Positions 1 to 6,282 of a DNA stretch of 11,083 bases are shown here, in pieces. The notes beneath the pieces were generated by a model that had not been told where the DNA came from, did no database searches, and saw only the letters and a list, made by a program, of their open reading frames with translations. The DNA is from Anaerolineaceae bacterium (GTDB lineage: Bacteria > Chloroflexota > Anaerolineae > Anaerolineales > Anaerolineaceae). Made by a program: the position numbers and the translations under genes. Where the stretch lies: assembly GCA_028714615.1 (NCBI GenBank), contig JAQTMA010000134.1:1-11083 (forward strand). Direction: 5' to 3'. Positions within the stretch are counted from its first letter, which is position 1; each line of letters starts with the position of its first letter.

Positions 1-1007
1 CCATTCAGCTTCAAGCGCTGGATGCCCTACAAAGCGTGCAAGATGAAGCCGCATTGAGCCAGTGGAAAGCGACCCATCTCGGCCGCAGCTCGCCGCTGAT
101 GCAGACCTTCAGCGTGCTGCCCCAGGTGGCCAAGGAACTGCGCCCAGCGGTAGGTCAACGGGCTAACCAGGTGAAGCTCGCCCTGGAAGCAGCGCTGGCC
201 GAGCGCAGTGAAGCCCTGCGAAGGGAAGCCATTCGCCGTTCACTTTCGACTGACCAATTGGATGTAACGCTTCCCGGCCGCCCACTGGTGCAGGGTCGCC
301 TGCACGTGGAAACACAGACCTTACGCGAGATCTACCGGGCTTTCGGCGACATGGGTTTTCAGGTATACACCACGCCTGAAGTGGAAACGGACGAGTATAA
401 CTTTGGTTTGTTGAACATCCCGGCCCACCATCCCGCCCGCGATATGTATGATACCTTCCACACCACGCGTCCCGGCGTCCTATTGCGCACGCATACCTCT
501 CCCGGGCAGGTGCGCGTGATGCGCGAGCGCGCTCCGGAACCGATCCGAGTCATTCTGCCGGGGATGTGCTACCGCTACGAGCAAGTGGATGCCCGCCACG
601 AGATCCAGTTCACTCAGGTGGAAGTGCTGGCGGTTGGCCGGAAGATCACCCTGGGCGATCTGAAAGGCACATTGCGGGGGTTTGCGCGCCGGCTGTTTGG
701 GGAAAATGTGCGCACCCGCTTCCGCCCATCGTATTTTCCCTTCACCGAGCCGTCGGGTGATCTGGAAGTGGAATGCTTTGTCTGTAAAGGGCAGGGCTGC
801 GCCATTTGCAAGCGCTCCGGGTGGTTGGAGATCCTCGGATGCGGCATGGTGCATCCCACCGTGTTGCAGAACGGGGGCTACGATCCGCGTGAGTGGAGCG
901 GCTTTGCCGCCGGGATGGGGCCTGAACGGGTTTCCATCCTGCGCTACCGCATCGACGACATCCGTAATTTCTGGGCGAATGATATGCGTTTCCTCGAGCA
1001 GTTCTGA
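1..1007 (+). CDS. pheS: Phenylalanyl-tRNA synthetase alpha subunit (5' partial)
   Basis: Catalytic alpha subunit of the cytoplasmic (alpha-beta)2 enzyme that charges tRNA-Phe with phenylalanine using ATP. The frame is open from base 3, and the residues before the GTG at 36 still look like the PheS N-terminal coiled coil (IQLQALDALQSV), so the gene starts upstream of the window and that GTG is not the start. Class II catalytic landmarks are all visible: NFGLLNIP and HPARDMYDTFH, then RTHTSPGQVRVM, YRYE, QFTQVE, YFPFTEPS, and the motif 3 sequence GMGPERVSILRY. The alanine of SGFAAG matches the residue that controls the phenylalanine pocket (Ala294 in E. coli), so normal specificity is expected. 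Four cysteines spaced C-x2-C-x4-C-x2-C lie at 774-809, just before WLEILGCGMVHP; similar pairs occur in some bacterial PheS but not in E. coli. The gene ends with TGA, 17 bases before pheT. Identification is secure. Confidence 0.97.
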   Translation, partial: IQLQALDALQSVQDEAALSQWKATHLGRSSPLMQTFSVLPQVAKELRPAVGQRANQVKLALEAALAERSEALRREAIRRSLSTDQLDVTLPGRPLVQGRLHVETQTLREIYRAFGDMGFQVYTTPEVETDEYNFGLLNIPAHHPARDMYDTFHTTRPGVLLRTHTSPGQVRVMRERAPEPIRVILPGMCYRYEQVDARHEIQFTQVEVLAVGRKITLGDLKGTLRGFARRLFGENVRTRFRPSYFPFTEPSGDLEVECFVCKGQGCAICKRSGWLEILGCGMVHPTVLQNGGYDPREWSGFAAGMGPERVSILRYRIDDIRNFWANDMRFLEQF

Positions 1008-1024
1008 TCTGGAGTGTTAAAAAA

Positions 1025-3571
1025 ATGAAAGTCCCTATTTCCTGGCTTAAAGATTTCGTGAATGTCGATATGCCCTTACTTGACCTGGCTAACCTGCTGA
1101 CCAATTGCGGGCTGGAGGTGGAGCGGATCACCCTGGTGGGGCTACCCGCCACGGGGGAAAACACCAACAGCGGGGAGCGGCAGGAGTTTCAGCCCGAGGG
1201 TTTGGCGTGGGACCCAGAGAAGATCGTGGTTGCCCAGATCGACGAGGTCATGCCGCATCCCAATGCCGACCGCCTGGTGCTGTGCCGGTTGAACGACGGA
1301 TTGAAAGAGCATACCGTCCTCACCGGGGCGCCCAACCTGTTTGAGTATAAAGGGAAAGGGCCGCTATCACAGCCGCTCAAGGTGGCTTATGCCAAAGAGG
1401 GAGCGCGCATCTACGACGGTCACCAACCTGGCCAGGTGCTCACCACCCTCAAACGGGCCAAGATCCGCGGGGTCGAATCGTACTCGATGGTCTGCTCCGA
1501 AAAAGAGCTGGGCATCTCCGAAGAACATGAGGGCATCCTGGTGTTGGACGCGGATGCTCCGACCGGCGCGCCGTTGGTCGACTACATGGGCGACGCGGTC
1601 TTCGAGGTAGCAATTTTGCCCAATATGATCCGGGATGCGTGTATTCTGGGGGTGGCGCGCGAGATCTCTGCCCTGACCGGCCAGGCGTTACGCCAACCGC
1701 AGCGCATATTCCAGTTTCCTGGACCATCCGTTGAGGGAAAAGCTTCGATCGAGATTCGCGATCCCGAATTAAACCCCCGTTTCGTGGTCGGTCTCATCTG
1801 CGGCGTAGAGATCAGCCCCAGCCCTTCCTGGGTGCAGCGCCGCCTGCGCCTGGCTGGGATGCGCCCGATCAACAACATCGTGGATGCGACCAATTATGCT
1901 ATGCTGGAAATCGGAGAGCCGCTGCATGCTTTCGACTATGACGTGCTGGTGCAACGCGCCGGCGGCATGCCTCCCACCATCATCACCCGCACGGCCGAGC
2001 CGGGTGAGCGCCTGACCACCCTGGATGGCGAGGAACATATCCTTGATCCATTTACTGTGTTGGTGTGCGATACCGCCGGGGCACTCTCCATTGCCGGGGT
2101 CATGGGCGGCCAGGAGAGCGAGGTGAGCGCCAAGACCCGCAACGTGCTGCTCGAAGGCGCTGCGTGGAATTACATCAATATCCGCCGCACGTTGGCTGCC
2201 CAACGCATGCTCTCCGAAGCCGCCTATCGCTTCAGCCGCGGCATCCATCCCGCAATGGCGCCGTGGGGCGTGCAGCTTTGCCTGGAGCACATGCGCCAGT
2301 GGTCGGGGGGGCAGGTCGCCTCCGGACTGATCGACGCGTATTCCCAGCCGTATAGCGATCCGGTGGTCACCCTGGATGAAGATGATGTCGCCCGCGTGCT
2401 GGGCGTACGCATTCCCGCGGCGGAGATCGCCGGCATGCTCGACCGCCTGGGCTTTACCTGCCGCGTGGAAGGAACTACGCTTTCTGCCCAGGCTCCGGAT
2501 ACCCGCATGGATATCGGAGAAGGCTTGACGGGTAAGGCGGATGTCATCGAAGAGATCGCCCGCATGGTTGGCTACCACACCATCCCCGAGACGAACCTGG
2601 CGGACGTGCTTCCAATGCAGCGTCGTAACCCTGCGCTCGAAAAAATCGAGCGAACGCGTGATATTCTGGCGGGTCTCGGGCTGCAGGAAGTAATCAATTA
2701 TCGCCTGACCTCGCCCGAACGGGAGGCGCGCCTGCTGCCTTCCAATAACCCGGCTGAGATGGGCGAGTATCTGCGCTTGAAGAACCCGATTGCCCCGGAC
2801 CGGGCGGTGATGCGCCGCAGCCTGCTGGCATCCGTCATGGAGGTGGTCGAGCGCAATGCCCGGTTCCGTGACCGACTGGCCTTGTTCGAGATCGGCCCGG
2901 TCTTTCTGCCTGAACTGGGTGAGATTCTTCCGGCTGAACCTCAGCGTCTCGCGATCGTCCTGTTCGGGAAGAGCCGCTTACCCGCCTGGGACCGCGATGC
3001 TGGCCTGGTGATCGACTTCTACGATCTGAAAGGCCTGGCTGAAGCGCTCCTGAACGAACTTCACATCCCCACGGTGAGCTTTATCCGGGGGAAACACCCT
3101 TCGATGCATCCAGGAAAGTGCGCTGAGGTCATCGTGGCAGGCAGGAGCCTGGGATCGATTGGAGAGTTGCACCCCCAGGTGAAAGACCATTACGACCTGG
3201 GAGAGGCGCCCGCGTTGGTCGCCGACCTGGATTTGGAAGTCATTGTGGCATTGTCGCCGGACGTGTTCGATGTTGGCAGCGTGTCGACTTTCCCGCCAGT
3301 GCTGGAGGATATTGCTGTGATCGTGGATGAGCAACTCCCCGCTGCCCAGGTGGATGCCGCCATCCGGGAAGCCGGCGGCAAGATGCTCGTTGGTGTGCGC
3401 CTATTCGACATCTTCCAGGGTGAGCAAATAGGGGCGGGCAAGAAAAGCCTGGCCTACAGCCTGATCTATCAGGCTCCCGACCGCACCCTCACCGACGGGG
3501 AGGCGGCGAAGATCCGCCAACGCATCATACAGAGATTGGAACAAGAACTGGGGGCGAAATTAAGGTCATAA
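1025..3571 (+). CDS. pheT: Phenylalanyl-tRNA synthetase beta subunit
   Basis: Beta subunit of phenylalanyl-tRNA synthetase, needed for tRNA binding and for editing of mischarged Tyr-tRNA-Phe. The 848 residues read in the usual order. The B1 start is MKVPISWLKDFV. An EMAP/OB-type tRNA-binding domain follows at about 65-180 (IDEVMPHPNADRLVLC, ending MVCSEKELGI). The B3/B4 editing region is at about 215-395, with GEPLHAFDYD and IAGVMGGQESEV. B5 carries DVIEEIARMVGY. The inactive synthetase-like core comes next, and the C-terminal FDX-ACB anticodon-binding domain begins near STFPPVLEDIAV. The protein is slightly longer than the common roughly 800 residues because of extra segments near residues 40-62 and 104-118. 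The usual TPNRxDxLS stretch reads LPNMIRDACILG. The ATG start is supported by GGAG at 1011-1014, ten bases upstream. It is almost certainly co-transcribed with pheS. Only 8 bases separate its stop from the stop of the convergent gene. Confidence 0.97.
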   Translation: MKVPISWLKDFVNVDMPLLDLANLLTNCGLEVERITLVGLPATGENTNSGERQEFQPEGLAWDPEKIVVAQIDEVMPHPNADRLVLCRLNDGLKEHTVLTGAPNLFEYKGKGPLSQPLKVAYAKEGARIYDGHQPGQVLTTLKRAKIRGVESYSMVCSEKELGISEEHEGILVLDADAPTGAPLVDYMGDAVFEVAILPNMIRDACILGVAREISALTGQALRQPQRIFQFPGPSVEGKASIEIRDPELNPRFVVGLICGVEISPSPSWVQRRLRLAGMRPINNIVDATNYAMLEIGEPLHAFDYDVLVQRAGGMPPTIITRTAEPGERLTTLDGEEHILDPFTVLVCDTAGALSIAGVMGGQESEVSAKTRNVLLEGAAWNYINIRRTLAAQRMLSEAAYRFSRGIHPAMAPWGVQLCLEHMRQWSGGQVASGLIDAYSQPYSDPVVTLDEDDVARVLGVRIPAAEIAGMLDRLGFTCRVEGTTLSAQAPDTRMDIGEGLTGKADVIEEIARMVGYHTIPETNLADVLPMQRRNPALEKIERTRDILAGLGLQEVINYRLTSPEREARLLPSNNPAEMGEYLRLKNPIAPDRAVMRRSLLASVMEVVERNARFRDRLALFEIGPVFLPELGEILPAEPQRLAIVLFGKSRLPAWDRDAGLVIDFYDLKGLAEALLNELHIPTVSFIRGKHPSMHPGKCAEVIVAGRSLGSIGELHPQVKDHYDLGEAPALVADLDLEVIVALSPDVFDVGSVSTFPPVLEDIAVIVDEQLPAAQVDAAIREAGGKMLVGVRLFDIFQGEQIGAGKKSLAYSLIYQAPDRTLTDGEAAKIRQRIIQRLEQELGAKLRS

Positions 3572-3579
3572 AATACGTT

Positions 3580-4539
3580 CTAATCGCACTCGGCCGGGAA
3601 GATCTTGTCGATCTGCTCAAGCAGCGTATCATCCAGGCGATCGACAGCTTCAGCCGCCATCAAATTTTCATCCAACTGATCCACGCGAGTGGCGCCCGTG
3701 ATCACACAACTGACCTCTTTGCGGCGTAAGATCCAGGCGATGGCAAGCTGCGCCGTTGTGAGCCCAATTTCACCTGCGATCTGGGTGAGTTGGCGCACCT
3801 GGGCCAGGCGCTGTGGGGTGAGCGTATCTCGCACCCAGCTCATATCCTGCATGGCTGCCCGGCTACCCTCTGGAATCCCATTGTTATACTTACCCGAGAG
3901 CAGGCCGTATGCCAATGGGCTCCAGGTCATCAATCCAAGGCCGAATTCTTTACAGAGCGGCGCCATGTCATTCTCGAGATGCTCGCGGTGCACCAGGTTG
4001 TATTGGGTCTGCTCCATGGATTGTGGCGTCAATCCGAACTGGCGGGAAATCCCCAGCGATTGGGCTACCTGTGATGCGGTCCATTCTGAAGTGCCCCAAT
4101 ACAGAACTTTCCCCTGGTGTACCAGGTCATCCATCGTGCGGGCAACCTCTTCGATGGGGGAATCCGGATCGTACCGTTGGCAGAAATAAAGGTCGAGGTA
4201 ATCCGTCCCCAGGCGACGCAGGGAGGCGTGCACGGATTCCAGGATGTGCTTGCGCGACAGGCCGCGCCCGTTGGGACCGGACATGGTCGGCCAGAAGACC
4301 TTGCTGGATAGTACGACCGTTTCACGAGGCAGGTCCTGGAGGACTTTGCCCAAGGCGGCTTCTGCCTGACCGTTGGCATACACATCGGCATTGTCGAAAA
4401 AGTTAACGCCGGCATCGTATGCGCCGTGTACCAGCTCGGACACGCAGTCTTCGTCGATCTGGGCTCCGAAGGTAAGCCACGCTCCCAGGGAGATCTCACT
4501 GACTTTGAGGCCAGAGTGGCCGAGACGGCGGTAATGCAT
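3580..4539 (-). CDS. Aldo/keto reductase, Kv-beta-like (AKR6-type) family
   Basis: NAD(P)H-dependent oxidoreductase with the TIM-barrel aldo/keto reductase fold, 319 residues; the substrate cannot be told from sequence. It opens with MHYRRLGHSGLKVSEISLG and carries FDNADVY (Asp49, Tyr54) and SSKVFW (Lys80), three of the four AKR catalytic residues. The fourth position, usually His in a DLYxxHR context, is Gln121 (DLYFCQRYDP). Kv-beta proteins also lack His here (they have Asn), and the following VLYWGTSEW and ITGATRVDQLDENL segments fit that branch, which binds NADP. The frame is open up to 4602, but the ATG at 4539 is chosen because GGAG (4547-4550) sits seven bases before it, because the protein similarity begins there, and because the longer version would translate an intergenic palindrome. 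It lies 83 bases downstream of the aminomutase gene and may share its transcript. Family assignment is firm, function is open. Confidence 0.9.
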   Translation of the reverse strand: MHYRRLGHSGLKVSEISLGAWLTFGAQIDEDCVSELVHGAYDAGVNFFDNADVYANGQAEAALGKVLQDLPRETVVLSSKVFWPTMSGPNGRGLSRKHILESVHASLRRLGTDYLDLYFCQRYDPDSPIEEVARTMDDLVHQGKVLYWGTSEWTASQVAQSLGISRQFGLTPQSMEQTQYNLVHREHLENDMAPLCKEFGLGLMTWSPLAYGLLSGKYNNGIPEGSRAAMQDMSWVRDTLTPQRLAQVRQLTQIAGEIGLTTAQLAIAWILRRKEVSCVITGATRVDQLDENLMAAEAVDRLDDTLLEQIDKIFPAECD

Positions 4540-4546
4540 GGGGATT

Positions 4547-4550
4547 CTCC
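4547..4550 (-). promoter_or_regulatory. Ribosome binding site setting the reductase start
   Basis: Read on the minus strand this is GGAG followed by AATCCCC and ATG, a spacing of seven bases. It supports the start at 4539 over the ATG at 4602. Confidence 0.75.
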
Positions 4551-4559
4551 TTGATAGTT

Positions 4560-4592
4560 CTCCCTCTCCCTCACAAGCATAGGGAGAGGGAG
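4560..4592. repeat. 12-bp palindrome (hairpin) between aminomutase and reductase genes
   Basis: CTCCCTCTCCCT at 4560-4571 is the exact reverse complement of 4581-4592, with a nine-base loop between. On either strand it is not followed by a T run, so it does not look like a standard intrinsic terminator. In a minus-strand transcript it would form a stable hairpin about ten bases before the reductase ribosome binding site. Possible roles are a dispersed palindromic repeat, an mRNA stability element or a weak attenuator. The sequence cannot decide between them. Confidence 0.7.
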
Positions 4593-4603
4593 CTCTCCTC
4601 ATT

Positions 4604-4619
4604 ATTGCCTTATTGCCTT
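4604..4619 (-). repeat. Two tandem copies of octamer AAGGCAAT (minus strand)
   Basis: ATTGCCTT occurs twice in direct succession at 4604-4611 and 4612-4619 on the plus strand. In the sense of the minus-strand transcript the pair starts three bases after the aminomutase stop codon. A related GGCAA octamer repeat occurs at 7333-7356 after hrcA. Confidence 0.6.
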
Positions 4620-4622
4620 CTC

Positions 4623-5969
4623 TTACACATTTTCGCCATCATTCCCGGAACCGATGCCAAGCGGCTGCCATTTGGCGGGGTCAGCGCGCAGGCGGTGCTG
4701 GCCCCCCCCGCGATTGTGAAGCTCATCGAAACCTTCCGGCTTGATGAACATTGCTTCGCCGTCCAGCAAACCGGCGACCCCGATCTGCCCCGGTTCGGAG
4801 CGTTTATTCTGGCAGTACACACAGGTTTTCGGATCGTGCGGGGTGTATTCAGTAGGCTCTTCGTAGCTGGTGATGTAACCCTCGTAGTTACGCAAGATGA
4901 TCTTGTGGTCCGACATCGAGATCATATAGTTGGGCATCACCGGGATTTTGCCGCCGCCTCCGGGTGCGTCGATCACGTAGGTCGGCACGGCATAACCGGA
5001 GGTATGCCCGCGCAATGCTTCCATGATCTCGATCCCCTTAGCGACGGGTGTGCGGAAGTGTCCCGCGCCTTCCACCAGGTCACATTGGTAGATGTAATAT
5101 GGACGGACGCGAATGCGTACCAGGTCTTGTACCAGTTGGCGCATGATGTGCGGGCAGTCGTTCACCCCCGCCAGCAGCACGGATTGGTTGCCCAACGGGA
5201 TTCCGGCCCGGCTGAGCTTGTCGCAAGCCTGGGCCAGCTCGGAGCTGATTTCATTGGGATGGTTGACGTGGATGTTCATCCATAGCGGATGGTACTTTTC
5301 CAGCATGCTGCACAATTCGTCGGTAACGCGCATGGGCATGAACACAGGTACACGCGTGCCGATGCGGATGATCTCGATGTGGGGAATCTCGCGTAGGCGC
5401 GATAGCAGCTCTTCGAGCAACTTGGGCGCCAGGGTGAGCGGGTCGCCGCCAGAGAGCAGCACGTCTCGGACTTGCGGGGTGCGTTTCAAATAATCGATCT
5501 GGGCTTCGAAATCGGCGCGCGAAAAAGTTGCTCCCGGGTTACCGACGATGCGGGAGCGCGTGCAATAGCGGCAATATGAAGCGCACTGCGTGGTGACCAG
5601 CATCAACACCCGGTCGGGATAACGGTGTACCAGCCCGGGAACGGGCGAGTGGCGGTCTTCCGCCAGTGAATCTTCCATCATCCCCGTGAAGGGCGTGATT
5701 TCGGCGTCGGTGGGAATCACCTGCTTACGGATGGGGTCATCCGGGTCTTCCGGACGGATCAAGGAAATAAAATATGGTGTAATGTCCACTCGGAACAACC
5801 CAGAAGTACCCAGGGCTTTGCGCTCGCTGTCCGTCAGCGGTAAGACTTTATCGAAGTCCTCAACACTATTCAAGCGATGGCTGAGTTGCCAGCGCCAGTC
5901 ATTCCATTTCTCATCAGGCACTTCCCCATAAAGCGGAGCGCGCCGGGATTCGAAAGCATGTGGACTCAT
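4623..5969 (-). CDS. kamA: Lysine 2,3-aminomutase (radical SAM, PLP-dependent)
   Basis: Radical-SAM enzyme that moves the alpha-amino group of L-lysine to the beta carbon, giving beta-lysine, used in lysine fermentation or as precursor of the osmolyte N-acetyl-beta-lysine. Numbered from the ATG at 5972, the [4Fe-4S] motif CASYCRYC supplies Cys130, Cys134 and Cys137. APGGGGK supplies the PLP lysine (Lys342). Asp298 (YQCDL) and Asp335 (VIDAP) match the two aspartates that hold the substrate side-chain amine in the Clostridium subterminale enzyme (Asp293 and Asp330, a constant offset of five), which favours lysine over glutamate. The structural zinc ligand Cys273 is present, but the C-terminal cysteine cluster is reduced to CVYC (384-387). 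At about 449 residues it is too long for EpmB, which is roughly 340. Two ATGs are adjacent (5972 and 5969); the second has better ribosome-site spacing. The beta-lysine acetyltransferase gene ablB is not in this window, so the biological use of the product is open. Confidence 0.92.
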   Translation of the reverse strand: MSPHAFESRRAPLYGEVPDEKWNDWRWQLSHRLNSVEDFDKVLPLTDSERKALGTSGLFRVDITPYFISLIRPEDPDDPIRKQVIPTDAEITPFTGMMEDSLAEDRHSPVPGLVHRYPDRVLMLVTTQCASYCRYCTRSRIVGNPGATFSRADFEAQIDYLKRTPQVRDVLLSGGDPLTLAPKLLEELLSRLREIPHIEIIRIGTRVPVFMPMRVTDELCSMLEKYHPLWMNIHVNHPNEISSELAQACDKLSRAGIPLGNQSVLLAGVNDCPHIMRQLVQDLVRIRVRPYYIYQCDLVEGAGHFRTPVAKGIEIMEALRGHTSGYAVPTYVIDAPGGGGKIPVMPNYMISMSDHKIILRNYEGYITSYEEPTEYTPHDPKTCVYCQNKRSEPGQIGVAGLLDGEAMFIKPEGFDELHNRGGGQHRLRADPAKWQPLGIGSGNDGENV

Positions 5970-5976
5970 CATCGCT

Positions 5977-5980
5977 CTCC
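5977..5980 (-). promoter_or_regulatory. Ribosome binding site of the aminomutase gene
   Basis: GGAG on the minus strand lies four bases before the ATG at 5972 and seven before the in-frame ATG at 5969. The spacing favours the second ATG. Confidence 0.65.
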
Positions 5981-6093
5981 AATGGATATTGCTTGGGCAC
6001 GCCTCAATCTTTTTATCACGAATATCCCAATAGAAACAGTGTCACAGATATTGCTAAATTGATTTCGGGTAACAGGCTCATGCTCTTGCTTTT

Positions 6094-6122
6094 ATTGTAA
6101 GAGAAACCGGGCTGCAGGTCAA
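6094..6122 (-). promoter_or_regulatory. Sigma70-type promoter for the aminomutase gene
   Basis: On the minus strand TTGACC (6122-6117) and TACAAT (6099-6094) are separated by exactly 17 bases. Each differs by one base from the consensus hexamer. Transcription would start near 6087, giving a leader of about 115 bases before the gene. It is arranged divergently from the hrcA promoter. Confidence 0.65.
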
Positions 6123-6201
6123 TAAGGAATTTAATATAATATTATGATGGAAATATAAAAATACCCGTGCAAATGTTAATAAAGCTATTACAGGCCTTTT
6201 C

Positions 6202-6230
6202 TTGACGCGAAAACGGAGACATGTTATCAT
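6202..6230 (+). promoter_or_regulatory. Sigma70-type promoter of the hrcA-grpE-dnaK-dnaJ operon
   Basis: TTGACG (6202-6207) and TATCAT (6225-6230) are spaced by 17 bases, each one mismatch from consensus. An AT-rich tract lies directly upstream. The expected start point, near 6237, is a few bases before the CIRCE operator, the usual layout of HrcA-controlled vegetative promoters. Confidence 0.8.
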
Positions 6231-6243
6231 AGATTCTTGATAT

Positions 6244-6270
6244 TTAGCACTCTAAGGCTTTGAGTGCTAA
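6244..6270 (+). promoter_or_regulatory. CIRCE operator (HrcA binding site), perfect consensus
   Basis: The arms TTAGCACTC (6244-6252) and GAGTGCTAA (6262-6270) are exact reverse complements with a nine-base spacer, identical to the consensus CIRCE element. It sits between the promoter and hrcA and ends right where the hrcA ribosome binding site (AAGG, 6271-6274) begins. HrcA bound here would block transcription of its own operon. As RNA the same arms would form a hairpin touching the ribosome site. Confidence 0.97.
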
Positions 6271-6282
6271 AAGGTATGGATT

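Larger units (their letters stand above)
5973..6282. other. Divergent control region between kamA and hrcA
   Basis: About 310 bases without a gene, clearly richer in A and T than the flanking genes, especially 6121-6200. It holds a minus-strand promoter for the aminomutase (6094-6122), a plus-strand promoter for hrcA (6202-6230), the CIRCE operator (6244-6270) and the hrcA ribosome binding site (AAGG, 6271-6274). The aminomutase leader would be roughly 115 bases long and has a direct repeat GATATTGCT (5985-5993 and 6047-6055) plus an inverted copy of its core (AATATCC, 6021-6027). I see no tRNA or recognised riboswitch here. Confidence 0.75.

Noticed and set aside
36..38. GTG at 36 as the pheS start
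   Set aside because: The frame stays open upstream with PheS-like N-terminal residues and there is no ribosome site, so the gene simply begins outside the window.
1769..2578. Long open frame on the minus strand (269 codons) inside pheT
   Set aside because: It is antisense to a well-conserved gene, has no recognisable domain, and such mirror frames are common in GC-rich coding DNA.
4540..4602. 21-residue N-terminal extension of the reductase from the ATG at 4602
   Set aside because: It would translate the palindrome, lacks a ribosome site, and the ATG at 4539 has a well-placed GGAG.
4551..5285. Plus-strand open frame of 244 codons opposite the aminomutase gene
   Set aside because: It is fully antisense to conserved KamA coding sequence and starts within the intergenic palindrome; the protein resembles nothing I recognise.
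3580..5972. Aminomutase plus reductase as a new beta-lysine pathway
   Set aside because: The reductase family gives no substrate clue and the 83-base gap shows only possible co-transcription; no acetyltransferase or transporter is present to support a pathway.
5973..6087. Lysine riboswitch in the aminomutase leader
   Set aside because: The expected leader is about 115 bases, shorter than a lysine aptamer plus switch, and I cannot find its conserved core; only short repeats are present.
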